A stretch of 64,000 nt of DNA from Sipunculus nudus. Its lineage: Eukaryota > Annelida > Sipuncula > Golfingiida > Sipunculidae. Location: assembly GCA_026874595.1 (NCBI GenBank), contig CM049316.1, positions 20,233,839 through 20,297,838 of the forward strand. The letters are read 5' to 3'. Below, one piece after another: positions 1 to 12,653 of the stretch (its first letter is position 1; the number at the start of each line of letters is the position of its first letter). Under the pieces are notes generated by a model. That model did not search any database and was not told the DNA's origin. It worked only from the letters and a program-made list of their open reading frames with translations. The translations under genes were made by a program, and so were the position numbers.

Positions 1-2009
1 ATGAATGTGAAATTATGTATAAACAGGTGCTAATAGGCCGTTAACGCTGAAAAATAGCAAAAACATAGAAAACGCCATTAGTGCCAAATTTATCGTATAC
101 ATGCTTAACCGTGAAAGTGATGTTAGATTGATATTATACATGGCATTAAATGCTCATGACCTAGGGAGAAAAATTTATAAAAAATAAAATTATTCAGGTA
201 TATGCCCGACAATTTATAAACACATTTATTTCAGTACCCGAAAATGCCCTGGATACGCAGGATTTGTTCCAAGATCACCGATAGAGGCCCCACCAAAGGT
301 TCGTGAAACAGACCCAAGAAAGAAATCCATAATGAAGTCTTCCTATAGGCAAGTCGCACTTTTTCTGTATTGCACTGAACGTTTACTGATATACACCTTT
401 ACAATTTTCTCTGGTCATTCACAGATACTGATGTGCGTAACCAGTTTCTGTACATCGCTTCTATCCATTTATAAACTAAAAGTACAGTTTTAAATAGCAA
501 AAACATTTGCCTGTAGATAAGGAAAATCCTTGATTTCTCTTTAAACGATTTTAAATTTACAGTTCTTTGTTATACACAGAAAATACCCTTATACGTCACT
601 AATTGGCATCAATGTCCTGCGTCTCAGGTTGCTTGTATGGTTGTCAACAAATATTGTTAGGCCTTAGTACGTACCACATACCAGAAACATCAGAGAAACT
701 GAACTATTTTCTGTTACAAAACCTATAACACAGCATTACATAATAAGTGTTAGGTTTATATTTATTCCTTCCAACGCGAAACTTTAATATGTACCACTTT
801 TTTGTAGGGGTTTTCCTGCGGAAGAATACAGAATCCTTGACTTTGCGCACAAGGGACCAATGTCACGCACTGTCACTTTGACCTACCCCTACAATCCTTT
901 CAACAAATTAGAACAGCGTCTGATGTGACGTCACTTGCCGATGACGACGTACTGATAAACACTTGAACCCTGTTAGTAAATTGTCATGGATATTAATAAT
1001 CCATCGCCTCCATAAGAATACAATAGTGATATACTTTCAAAGAGTGAAATATGCATAAACTTATACATGTATGATGAGTAAAAGCAAATGTTTTATCCTG
1101 ACTATATAAAGAATGCATGCAGGAACTTCAAATATGTGAAATGTAAGACTCTTTTGTTATAATGTGCGTATAAATTATAATTTTCTACAGATGACTGTTT
1201 TATTTTACCCGTAATAGAATAGGTATGGTTTACCAGGAAACAGGCAACTAGGATCCGACATGATGTCCTACCACGCATTCGCACTAAACCGTGCATGAAA
1301 AGTTTTTGAACAATTGGTTAATACAAACAAGTCGCACTTTTATAAGGTTTTCCGAGGATTCCTTGTAGGAGACACTGGCTCAAAGCATTTTAAAATACAT
1401 GTAATATGAAACATGTAAATTTATTCAATTATTTATTATACCATCGGCACACAATAGACTATGTACTTTTCAAAACATTTACCCAAGGATCGACTTATTG
1501 TCCACTTTAAGTCCATAAAGGGTTCCCGTTTAAACCTCCTCCCCCCGAGTACAACTTAAAGAATCTGTCAAGGACTTTGAAGAACCATATATAGCCATCA
1601 GATTTCATAGATTAGTCATGCAGGTCAATAGGATCAGGGCCAGATTAAGGAGACTGGGGGGGGGGGGGGGGGTGCTTCTACAGATTTCTACACACTATAT
1701 ATATATAATGTTTGAGCCATTGTTGAAACCTGCATTTGTTAGTTATTTTTTTTATCTTTAGTTAATAAATACTAGACGTGGATATCCCTAAAATATAGAA
1801 CTCTCACTAAAATAAAATTTGGAAATTTTTTTCTCCAATATCATTTTAATTTCTCCTTTTCACTAAATGAGGATGTTCATGACAGATGCCCCCGCAATAA
1901 AGCTGTGTACACATTCATCCGATTTTTCGGCAACGACAATCCGGTTCAAATTTGGGGACAAAATATGCGATACTTCAAAATTTACCGGGTTCACCAAAAA
2001 AAAACTATT
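1..2009. other. No gene recognised; non-coding flank
   Basis: AT-rich sequence without a convincing exon or open frame; the only open frame of note, about 60 codons on the minus strand near 1.1-1.3 kb, has no recognisable motif. A run of 17 G lies at 1656-1672 and a short (TA)n follows it. Nothing else could be supported here. Confidence 0.6.
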
Positions 2010-2600
2010 TCGGCCTATTTGACCTTAATGATGAAGGTCAAGGGGTTACGAACTCGTCCGAGATATTGTTAAAAACAATTTAAATTTCAAATTTCACGAA
2101 AATGTACTAAGTGGTTCAAATGTTATAGCGTTCACAATCATTTTTATTCCCACTGATTTGACCTTGAAGATGAAGGTCAAGGACAACGGTTTTTGAACAC
2201 TTCCGAGATATTGGTAGTAACATTTCATGAATCGAATTTCATGAAAATATAAAGAAGTTATAGCTTTCATAAATAAATTATAATCCGGCTGACTTGACCT
2301 CGAAGATCCAGGTCAAGGTTAGCAGTTTTCGAACTCGTCAAAGAACTTTGTTTAAACAATTACTATTTCAAATGGAGAAAAAAAAATATGCAATACTTCG
2401 AAAGTTATGGGGTTCACAACAAAATCTGCTTTGGTCTATTTATCCTTGATGATATGGATTATGGTCACCGGTTTTCAAACTCGTCCAAGATAATGGTAGA
2501 AACAATTTAAATGTCAAATTTCATGAAAAAATGTCGTTCAAAAGTTATCGCATTCACAAGAAATGACCCAGACGACGACCGACTGGGCAAATACTATATA
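2010..2600 (+). repeat. Degenerate tandem repeat, about 140-bp period
   Basis: Four diverged units begin near 2018, 2159, 2295 and 2440. Each starts with a TGACCTTGAAGATGAAGGTC-like core and continues with text resembling GTTTTCAAACTCGTCCGAGA, then a 'fcaaatttcatgaaaat'-type stretch and 'aaagttatnncgttcacaa'. The array ends near a C run at about 2606. A related single or double unit occurs at about 49640-49910. Tandem cores like this are common in molluscan non-autonomous elements, including Helitron-like ones. That family assignment is inference. Confidence 0.7.
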
Positions 2601-3392
2601 TGTCCCCCCCCCCCATGGGGAGGGGAGACAATTGGAACATTTCCGGGTCTGAGTAAGTGGCAGTTATGACAGAACGGTCATATTGACACAGAGACGATTA
2701 ACTGTTCTCGCCAATAATGGATGATATCAGTTACATGACCGCAGACCCAATGCGTTTTCACGGAAACACAGTGCTAATTGCATATAGGTATATATTTATT
2801 GGAATATACATATCCACTTTAACACAAAGAAATTACATGCAGATGTGTATAAATATGATGTAAATAGATGAAAATGTACGAGAATTCATTCAGAAAGATC
2901 GTACATTTACAAAATGAAGGCAATATTATCTGACGCATCAGATATCTAAGTCTAGCTGTAGTTCCGTCCTCTCGCAATCCTGTCTTTTTCGTGTATCAGG
3001 TTATTTTCGCAAAATTCGGGAAAATCACATGCTTCTACAGAATGCGTAATAAGCAAAGGCAAGGAACACATCTACCCCGATATTAGCATTATCCTGAGAA
3101 TATTAATCAGCGAATTATTAAAAATAATTGAAACAAAATTTATGATACTTGTATATGTATGAATGTCCCAGCTTATTTATATATAATAAATTCATTTTTA
3201 TATGCTTTCATCATATGCGCCGCTAAAATATTAAACACTTTCACTTTAAATTGCAATATTTGGAGTCAATTATTATAATACTCTAATGAATCGCAATCGT
3301 CATTATATATAAATAATTAATAAAATAATTTAAAAATACATGTACCTAGTTAAGGTACAGAATTTCTTGGAATTTCGCTCATGTATTAATCA

Positions 3393-3678
3393 TTATTTAT
3401 TTTTGTTTTCATGATATTTCCTCATTATGTCATCATAGAGTTCATGAGGGTCACTGTCTCCGGTGTGTTCAATGGATTTCAACTTTTCAATATACTGGGC
3501 GGGTAAGCCGTGTTGTATGGCGCCTGTGATGATGATGTCGAGATACTGAGTTGAGGGTTTTGGGTTCACATATCTCTCTCTGCATTGTTGGTAACTACGA
3601 CACTGTAGCACTCCAAGATCCTCGGTCTCGATATTCACTTCTATGGGCTTATACACTTTAGCACTAACTCCCTCTTGC
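3393..3678 (-). CDS. GGCT: GGCT copy A, exon 3 (terminal coding exon)
   Basis: The acceptor TTTTCAG precedes base 3678 and completes a split Arg codon; Gln-Glu-Gly-Val follows. The exon ends at a stop at 3393-3395 after the lysine-rich tail HENKNK. It is almost the same as exon 3 of copy B. Confidence 0.87.
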
Positions 3679-6227
3679 CTGAAAATAAATCACGGAACAC
3701 ATGAAAATGATAACCAGCAATACATTGAAACAATTGACATATTACAGGCTGCCCAGTGGTCCTCTTTCCTACCTTTTTGTCGTCTTCATATTTTCCCGCT
3801 TTCTTCAACATACCTATATGTTTCCGCTTTGCGTTGTAACATGCAGTTTCTGTATGGCGCCATCTTCTTTTTGTGCTGATTTCTTTAAGAGGGTTTGCCC
3901 GGGCTTATTTAAAGTAACAATCAAAACTATATAATTTCTGGTATCCCAAGACTTCGTTCACTAACGTATACTAATGTACCATATGTTGGGACAAAGGCAG
4001 ACCTTTTTCAATGGAAACACGAAGTGACAATCGTTATTCTTTTATTTTCCCCGATAGGTTTCTTTTTAGATAAACGCGAATTTTTAAACGTTTATTTAAT
4101 AAAAGTAATAATTTTAAAGAGAAAACTCCAAGAATGGCTTAATCAAAAGACACCTTAATAAAGGTGTAAATTATGTATTACATTGCAAATTATGTATTAC
4201 GTACTATAGCCTGTGAGGCAGTAATTTAATTATAGTTAGCTATAACTCAAGCTATATAAATGATTGGCTAACCTGTCGAGGCTTTCTAAGTGTTCATTGT
4301 TCAACTCCCATACAACGCCCCACACCTCCGAATCCTCTTTCTCTTGTATATCAGCGCCAGCCCCTCTCCATATGTTCTTAGTGCTTCCATTAAAACAGAG
4401 CTGGTAACCCTTCAATAAAACGAATAAGATTCCTTATGTGCGGAAGGTTGAATGCGTGATGCGGAATCCTGCCATCGGAATGCACGATATCATATATGTA
4501 TACCAGCACGGCAGCATGCACGTTTTCTTTATGTTGCCGATAGATACAATGCGGAACCGGAAAAATCGCTACATGTAACGAATCTTTTTGCCGGATACGC
4601 ATTCCGCATGCCGGATACGCGCATAGGGAATCTCACTTTATTTATTCAGTCAATGGCGGTTTTGTCCGCATTTTGTTTCGCATTACGCATTCCGTACATA
4701 AGGAATCTTAGCTTAACACTCATTTACGTTTTTTATCGTTTGAAACTAAATTGTTCGTATAAGGTCTAAATAGATGCGGGCTCTCAACAGGAAATGTATA
4801 AAACAGAGAGGCTGCGATACCTCGCTGATTAAATTAAGTTGGAATTGTTATTTTTATCATTGGCGTCGTAACAAGGAGATATTTTGTCACTACGACGGAC
4901 CCGAACACTTGATGCCAGTCGTCGTCATAAGATGGCCCAGGTGAGGTGGGATAGGTATCTACTGGAGTGTTATAATAAGGAACACGGGATGGTAGCCATT
5001 TTGGATCTGCCATCACGCACATCTCTGGTGGAATTTTCCTCCTTGGAATCACTAGAATGCGAGGACTCATCCTCGCAAGCCGCCTCCTCTCTCTCTCTGG
5101 TTCGAACAGATATCCGTTAAGACCCACTTCATAAAAGTGACAAGCCATAATTTTGCTTCTTGAACGCTGTTTACGTCTCGGTTAATCTTGACACACCGAG
5201 CAACAGTACTGCTGAACACGTTGTTTTATTGTATGCGTTAAACCGCAATCAACGAATGTACGTCACCTCCGGCCGGAATTGGCTGCTGATGAACAGATGA
5301 AAATAACGTTTTTGACGACATTTAATTTTAATTCTTGATAAATAAAGTATTGATTTACTTTACCGAAACAGATCCGATCACATTGGTTCTACAAGGTTTT
5401 ACAATAACATAAGTTAACGGGTTCTAAACTGAAAATTATAGGACTTTTGCCGTAAACTGAAAAAAAAAAAAACAATGACACCAAAAGATAACTAAATGAA
5501 GAATTCTACCAAGGAACACATGATCATTCGTTTTGTTTATGTTCAATATCCACTGCTCAAATAAAGAAAAAAGATTAAACATCGGTCTGCATTCAGTGAA
5601 ATCCAACGTCATTACGCTGATATATATTATTCGTGCAATGGAATGGCTAGGGGTCAAAGGGGTCAGCCTTAATTATTTGACTGACCTTCCCCTTCAGTTC
5701 CGACGTGTATTCCATTAGTAATGCCGACATTATAATCCAATTTGAAATACAAATGTATGCACACGCACAAACTGCTGTCAGAAGGTAGTCGAACTGACCT
5801 ACAAACCTATGCACACACTTTAAATACACGGAAACACGGTTTGGTGGCCATATTGGCCTCGTTGTGGTTTGGCGAGTAAACAAACACCACGAGCTTTTGT
5901 ATTACTAGGGAAATAAACGAAAATCATCGCTTAACCCACTACATCTTTCATATTTTCTATCATGACTGAGTTAAATAATGTTATATAACCTGACACCGTT
6001 GAAATTAAACATTCCACAGCTGTTAAGGAAAATGTATCTCATGACATTATAAACATAGACAGCCTTCAAGAGGCCTGTATATCATCAGCTCCTTGATATC
6101 ACTTGGCGGCTGTGTCACAGTCAGTTCAGTGGGCAATGCTTTCCATATGACACGGTTTTTCGGGTTAGATAAGACAAATCATGACTTCTTCATTATACTT
6201 ATTTCATACTTGTATAAGTTTTAACCA

Positions 6228-6283
<56 letters not shown>

Positions 6284-6317
6284 TATCTATTATATGTATA
6301 TATTTATATATACATGC

Positions 6318-6366
<49 letters not shown>

Positions 6367-8283
6367 ACAACACAGAAACTGATTATTCCAAAATATATAT
6401 ATCAAAATAATTAGAGCACGCATGTGTACATGCTTATTTGTGTATGTATGTGTGTATATATATTATGTAAAAATATTATATATATATTTACATATATGTA
6501 TATATATAAATATATATATAAATATATATATATATGTATATATACACACGTATATCTCTATACACAAAAGCACAAAAACTGTTTATTCCACAATAGATAT
6601 ATCAAAATAATAAAACATGTATATATATGTACATGTTCATCTGTGTATGGATGTATATATATAATAAAAAAAAATATCATTATACAAAATTTAATACAAT
6701 TAAATTTTTATATATATATATATATATAAAGTAACAATACACACATAAATATATTTAAAAATATCATTTAATAAAATTATATATATATATAATACGTCGT
6801 TGTAATTATATTGATTATAGCCTGTTGATTTAAATATGTCATTAAATTTGGGTTGTAATTCTACATTGATTTCAAGAACAATAATCTTCCATTTCCAAAC
6901 CCTTCTAATAAATCATGCTAAATAAGAAATGGTATACATTATTAATACTATACTGTATTACCGGGCCATATAAGTTGCTTTTTCTTTTATGATCAATTCC
7001 ACCAATTGTGGTGTTGTGTACGTCATGTAGAACTAGGAACAAAATGAGACTAATGTAAAAAATCAGTTATATCTTATTCCATGATTTGATTATAATAAGA
7101 CTTGGTGCCAACTGTAACTTTAAGATCTAACAAAGAATGATATTGTGAATACCTGTCATCTTTTTACATAGCGAACTTATTGGTGACATATATTCTGATT
7201 GTTTTGACGAATATAACATTGTTTTTCCAAAATAAAGGCACAATAATTCATATTATTATGTGCATGCAGTTTAATATTTCGATGGTCATTAATTCAAAGT
7301 TTATGCTAAAACACATAAGACTGGCTTCAAGAGTAAGATACACAATGTTCATTATTTCGAGATAACCAAATAATGACAGATCATTATAAATATTCTCAAA
7401 GAGAGTATATGAATGAGTATTTGCAAATACTATACTAAACTATTAGTTTTGGATCTCTTCATATATAATATTTATTCACGTCATCAGAAAATCAATAGAG
7501 AAATTATATTTTAGAAGAGTGTCATATTATATTATATTATATTATATTATATTATATTAAATCGTTTAAACATAATATGACATTTTCCTTTACTTATATT
7601 TATATTGCTAAACATTGTTCGGCAGTGAACATCACCATTGTCTTGGCAATATTTCTATTTAACATGAAATTCAACTGTGTTTACTATATGTATAATAATA
7701 CAGCTTATAAGTCAGGCAACCAGGCAAAGCCCATCATAAACAAATATGTCCAGTCTGACCCGTCTAACGAAATGTTCAGACATTTCTTTCAAACCATTAT
7801 GAAAAGGGCCTAATTACGTGCCTTTGATGTTAACGAATAAAATTTGTCGTATTCTGTTTGTGAGGCTGGCTGAGTTCTACGAAGAAATTAAGTTTATTGA
7901 TTTAATATATTTAAGAAATAGCTTAATGAAAATTAGATGCGCCATGAAACAACAACATATATACAGAATAGGATACAAATATAATTACCAAAAATTAATG
8001 GCAGACTGTGTAAATACCATGTACCACGTCGAACCCACTCCGCCTTTGCGTGATTCCCTTCACTGTGAAACAATTCAACTTTAATTAATTATACTCATGT
8101 CTTCCTATCATTTTTTTTGGGTACCAAAATGTTTTCAAAGAGTCATGTAAAGTTTTTTTTTGTATATTATTTCATTACATATATTAATAGGCCCCTTTGA
8201 AGCATTTTCTTACCAGACTATGATATGTATAACATATAAATATATATATATACATACATACATATATATGTAAACATACAAAC

Positions 8284-8317
<34 letters not shown>

Positions 8318-9490
8318 TATCCAAAATTGAAAGTTTTATTAAAGCCTTTAAATGTTACCAGATGCACGATCATCAGCAGTTAATAAGCTGCATGATCCGA
8401 TAGGATGTCCGTGTGTCATGAATCCTCTAAAAGACCGACACGAGTAATCATAGTGTAAAGTCTGTTGTTAAACCTCAGATGAAATGTAAATGTATCACAA
8501 GACCACACCACGGCCTGGGCATCTTGTCAATTTTAAGATGTGACGACATGCATCCCAGACCATTACAGATACGCCATCTGGCCCAGCCACTGAGTGACAA
8601 ATGATGGATATCTTCCCATTAAAGCTAAATTTGGTGAGAACATCAGGGGCTTGACCTACTTTTAGTCATACTTGTTGGATTGGAATGTTAATTTAGACCA
8701 GCACCGTGTTTCTTTTATATCCAAAACAGGTGTAAACTTTTCAATATTATTATATTAACCAGTTAACACCATATTCAAAGGGCCCACGTGCTACTGTTTA
8801 CTCGCCAACCGGAAGTAAACAAAGTTTTCATCCGGGGCCCTCACTTCCAGATAAGCCAAACCGTGTTTCTGTGTATTCACGATAATAAAATTGGGATGGC
8901 TGTTGATAACAGGATCTCATTTGAGTCTTTGGGTCTACATGTGTGTATATACAATGGCGGATCCTGTGGGTGGGGATGGGGGTCGGGGACCCTCCCTCTT
9001 TATACATATACATGTATATCGCATCGTGATCTATAACCACCCCACCCATTCTAGGCCTATCGATCGCCTTGGACACCAGACTAAAATATTATCTGCTGTA
9101 CGTTCTGATTACAGTATTTATAACAGAGAAGTTGCGATGCTACAAATGGAATCCGCCCAGACAGTCGGCTACAAAAATGAGATAAGAAGTAAAATTGCGA
9201 AGGCAGCAAAAAGTAAGGTCTACATATATCCCTGATAGTGATAACAGTGACACAACTTCACAAGTATGATTAATGTTTGCTGCAGTCTTGCAGCGCTGAC
9301 ATATATAGTAAACAATACAAGCAAAATGGAGTCCGTACGTGGCGGACTAGATTAATGACCATGGTCGATAATAGCAGCGATTCACCTTCAATTTCCCAAT
9401 GGTCTTGTATACGCCAGACGGGTTGTTCACGTGCAGTCGCTCTGCTAGCAGGTTGCTTCCATAAGCAAAGTAAAGGAACGTTGTTGCCAT
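3393..9490 (-). CDS. GGCT: Gamma-glutamylcyclotransferase, copy A (3 exons)
   Basis: GGCT releases 5-oxoproline from gamma-glutamyl amino acids in the cytosolic glutathione cycle. Coding exons on the minus strand: 9490-9386 (105 nt), 4409-4273 (137 nt), 3678-3393 (286 nt with stop). All junctions are GT-AG; intron 1 is phase 0, intron 2 phase 2. The product is 175 aa against 188 in human. Exon 1 carries the substrate-loop motif [11 protein letters not shown] (residues 5-15). Exon 2 has the WRGAGADI and [10 protein letters not shown] core. Exon 3 opens with QEGV, whose Glu83 aligns with human catalytic Glu98, and contains the family stretch [12 protein letters not shown] then [11 protein letters not shown]. 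The start ATG at 9490 is preceded by an in-frame stop. Intron 1 is about 5 kb because of a 3.1-kb insertion absent from copy B. Copy A lies tandem to B with paralogous flanks. Exon 1 is far from exon 2, so its assignment to this copy rests on A/B colinearity. Confidence 0.87.
4273..4409 (-). CDS. GGCT: GGCT copy A, exon 2
   Basis: 137 nt between an acceptor AG at 4411-4410 and a donor GT at 4272-4271. Read on the minus strand it starts GYQLCFNG and ends with a Leu-Asp followed by two bases of a split codon. It is the same length as exon 2 in the two paralogues. Confidence 0.87.
6234..6730. repeat. (TA)n microsatellite cluster
   Basis: Two long (TA)n runs (about 6234-6272 and 6326-6362), then shorter TATATA-rich stretches to about 6730. 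They lie inside the copy-A intron insertion. The Ile/Tyr open frames across it are low-complexity artefacts. Confidence 0.9.
7521..7559. repeat. ATATT pentanucleotide microsatellite
   Basis: About seven perfect tandem copies of a five-base TTATA/ATATT unit, inside the insertion element. Confidence 0.85.
9386..9490 (-). CDS. GGCT: GGCT copy A, exon 1 (start exon)
   Basis: 35 codons, [15 protein letters not shown] through GKLK, ending AAG before a GTGAAT donor at 9385-9384. Paired with the copy-B first exon it differs at only a few residues. It contains the YGSN substrate-binding loop diagnostic of the GGCT fold. Confidence 0.87.
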
Positions 9491-9560
9491 GGTTTTTAAA
9501 CGGGATATATGTTAAAGAACCGTTCATTGGCCATACAACGTGTCTCCTGGCAGCCTATTA

Positions 9561-9610
9561 GTCACATGACCCGTTGTTTACAGACGGGAGTGGGGAAAAC
9601 CGTGACGTCA
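9561..9610 (-). promoter_or_regulatory. GGCT-A promoter motifs: M-box-like site and CRE
   Basis: About 70 and 113 nt upstream of the copy-A start codon lie GTCACATGAC (9561-9570, an M-box/E-box type site) and a perfect palindromic TGACGTCA (9603-9610, CRE/ATF consensus). The same pair at the same spacing (32 intervening bases) occurs upstream of copy B and in the orphan relic near 20.87 kb. Conservation among paralogues and position favour a promoter; factor binding is inference. Confidence 0.6.
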
Positions 9611-9849
9611 AGAGTACCCGCATACTAAGACTGGTACCCTGCACTATTATGGCCCGCTGCCCTCAGGAATACAAGTCTACCGCACCAAACACGACGACAA
9701 GTTCACTAAAAAACTATCTATTTTCATATCAGTGGCCCAACCTTAGAGGCTGGCAGTATAGCAGCATGGCGAACTTCTCTCAAAATCTTTTCGTTATAAA
9801 TCCCCCCCCCCCCATTTCATGGCTCTCATATAGGCCTAATGATTGAATG

Positions 9850-10137
9850 TGTGTAACGGTCCGCTCATAATTAACGACCTTTTCGTCTCTAAGGAGAATA
9901 AAAGTTTGTTATATTATGAAAATCGACCTTTTTCTGGGCTAAATAAAAATTAATTATCCGGTAATCCGTCTTAATTGTGCAACGAAGGCATACGAAATAA
10001 AAAAAAATCAACATTTGGACGAAACAAAAAGTTATTTAAGTAAATATCTATATATATGAAAAAAAATAAGATACCAACGAAGAAGAAGAAGAAAAAAAAA
10101 GTCAAGTCATTTCAACATATAAAACTGTGCAGATATT
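9850..10137. other. Spacer between GGCT-A 5' flank and GGCT-B 3' flank
   Basis: No gene. The part at about 9880-10010 resembles 25772-25900, which helps show that the relic near 21 kb continues past the piggyBac insertion. A GAA-rich stretch lies at about 10078-10095. Confidence 0.55.
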
Positions 10138-10566
10138 TAACTGTCCTCACCAAACATGGATGATATCATTTACATGACAGCATAGCTTCAAATCTGATGC
10201 GTTTTAACAGTGGAACAGTGCATATTGCATAGGCATTTTTATTTATTGGAATGTATACCAACTTTAACATAAGGTAATTACAGATAATGTGTATAAATAT
10301 AATTTAAATAGACGGAAATGTACGAGAATTCTTTATAAAAGATCATACACTAACAAAATGAAGGGAATGTTATCTGACACAAGTTTTGTCCTTAATTGAC
10401 ATAAGGTCACTTTATATTACAATAGAATAGCCTATTACAATAGTCTCTATTATTATTCCAAATCGTCCATATCCCTTACAGCACCACATATACGTAGATA
10501 ATTAAAACTATAATTTTAAAAATACCCAAGTCAGGTGTAGAAATTCTTGGAATTTTGATGTATTTA

Positions 10567-10855
10567 TCATAATTTATTTTTGTTTTCACGATATTTCCTC
10601 ATAATGTCGTCATAGAGTTCATGAGGGTCACTGTCTCTGGTGTGTTCAACGGATTTCAACTTTTCAATATACTGGGCGGGTAAGCCGTGTTGTATGGCGC
10701 CCGTGATGATGATGTCGAGATACTGCGTTGAGGGATTTGGGTTCACATATCTCCCTCTGCATTGTTGGTAACTACGACACTGTAGCACTCCAAGATCCTC
10801 GGTCTCGATATCTACCTCAATGGGCCTATACACTTTAGCACTAACTCCCTCTTGT
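10567..10855 (-). CDS. GGCT: GGCT copy B, exon 3
   Basis: The acceptor TTGTCAG is followed by ACAAGAGGGAG (completing Arg81, then Gln-Glu-Gly). Stop at 10567-10569 after KNKL. Confidence 0.87.
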
Positions 10856-12603
10856 CTGACAATAAAAATTAAGGAACACATGAAAATAATAACCAGCAAT
10901 GAGTTGATACCAATGACTTATTACAAAATGTCAATTGGTCCTCCCTTTCCTACATTGTTGTCTTCTTCATATTTTCTCTAAGTTTTCTTTAACGTCTACC
11001 TAGCTTCTTTTCCTGCTTTTTTTCTTGTTGTGAAACATTCATTCCTGTATTGCGCCATCTTATTTATGTGCGACTTCTTTTTCAAAAGGGTGTGCTGGAC
11101 AGTCTGATATCAATTAACAATAGTTTCTAAGTTATAAAGTAACAACGAAAAATGTAAATTTCTGGCATCCCCAGACTTGTTCCCCATTTGCTAAGTATGT
11201 AGGCTACGTTCACTGCATGGACATTCAGAACATGTATATACAGTGATGTAATTCATAAGTGTCGGCACTGGCATTGTTCAGTGGAAATACGAGGTGTAAA
11301 TCGTTTTCCTTTCAGATATTTTAGTTATATAATTAGCTATAAGTAAAGCTATACATGATCGGCTCACCTGTCGAGGCTTTCTAAGTGTTCATTGTTCAAC
11401 TCCCATACAACGCCCCACACCTCCGAATCCTCTTTCTCTTGTATATCAGCGCCAGCCCCTCTCCATAAATCATTACTGTCTCCATTAAAACACAGCTGGT
11501 AACCCTACAATAAAACCAATAACACTGATTTACCGTTTTACCGTTTAAAACAAAATTGTTGAGATAAGGTTTAGATCCTGGCTTTCAACTGACAATTTAT
11601 TACAGACAGGCTGCGACACCTCGCTGATTTAATGAAGTAAGAAATTTTCCTTTTACCATTGGCTGTATAACAAGAAAATAATTTGTCACCATGACGGACC
11701 CGAACACTTGATGCCAGTCATCGCCGCAAGGTGGCCCAGGTGAGATGGGATAGGTCTATTCTACTTGAGTGTTATTGAATAACTGCTTCAGTGCTCCGTT
11801 TACACAGGATGAAAATTAATTTTTGGCGACATTTATACATTTTAATACTTGATAAATTAGGTGTTGACTTACTTTACCGAAACATATCCGATCACATTGA
11901 TTCTTCAGGGTTTTCAATAACTTAATGTATACATACGGGTTCTAAACTGAAAATTATGTGACCTTTGCCGTAGACTGATAAAAAGTATGGCAACTTATGA
12001 TAACTATACATGAAGATTTCTACCAAGGAACACATGCATGATCATTCGTTTTGTTCAGGTTCAACATCCACAGCTTCAAATTGAAACAAGTATAAACATC
12101 GGTCTGCATTTAGCGGAATCAAACGTCATGACGCTGATATATATTATTAGTGCATTGGAATGGAAATAGGCCAAAGAGGTCAGCTTTAATTATTTCACTG
12201 AGCTTCCCCTTCAGTTCTGACGTGTATTCCCTTAGTATAATGCCGACATTATAATCCAATTTGAAATGGAAATGTATACACATGCACAGACCGCTGAAAT
12301 TAAAAATTGTGATAGCTGTTGATCACAAAATCTCATTTGAGTCTATTAGGTCTGCATGTGTGTATATAAAGTGGCGGATCAAGAGGGGAGGGGGGTTATA
12401 GGGGGTCCTAACCCCCCCCCCCCTTGCGCCGAAACAACCTCATTTTTAGGATTTCAAACCAATTTTTGCGACCTGTACCCTCAACTTTCGGGACCATCCC
12501 CTTTTTTCAGGTATTCTTAAAGTCTTCATGGGTTGGAACCTCCCCTTTACAAAATCTTGGATCCGCCCCTGATATAATCTATATTCATCTATTCGCTGCC
12601 TAC

Positions 12604-12653
<50 letters not shown>

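Larger units (their letters stand above)
5776..8881. mobile_element. 3.1-kb insertion with inverted termini in GGCT-A intron 1
   Basis: Copy B is continuous at about 12295, where copy A is interrupted from about 5776 to 8881, so this block is an insertion (or B lost it). Its ends carry imperfect inverted repeats. Left, 5823-5882, reads AATACACGGAAACACGGTTT and later GGTTTGGCGAGTAAACA; right, 8795-8877, is the reverse complement of the same two blocks. The interior has (TA)n tracts, a pentanucleotide tract and two short neighbouring open frames (7577-7813 and 7818-8084, +) with no recognisable transposase motif. A non-autonomous DNA transposon is the best explanation; its superfamily is unknown. 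The 47 bases at 5776-5822 lie outside the visible inverted repeat, so the exact boundary is uncertain. Confidence 0.65.

Noticed and set aside
4834-5148. Possible extra GGCT exon on the minus strand ([12 protein letters not shown] frame, partly shared with copy B near 11.7 kb)
   Set aside because: Exons 1 and 2 join perfectly in phase without it; no splice acceptor fits, and substitutions between A and B are not biased to synonymous sites.
6181-6730. Open frames rich in Ile/Tyr on the plus strand
   Set aside because: They only translate (TA)n microsatellites; no signal of coding.
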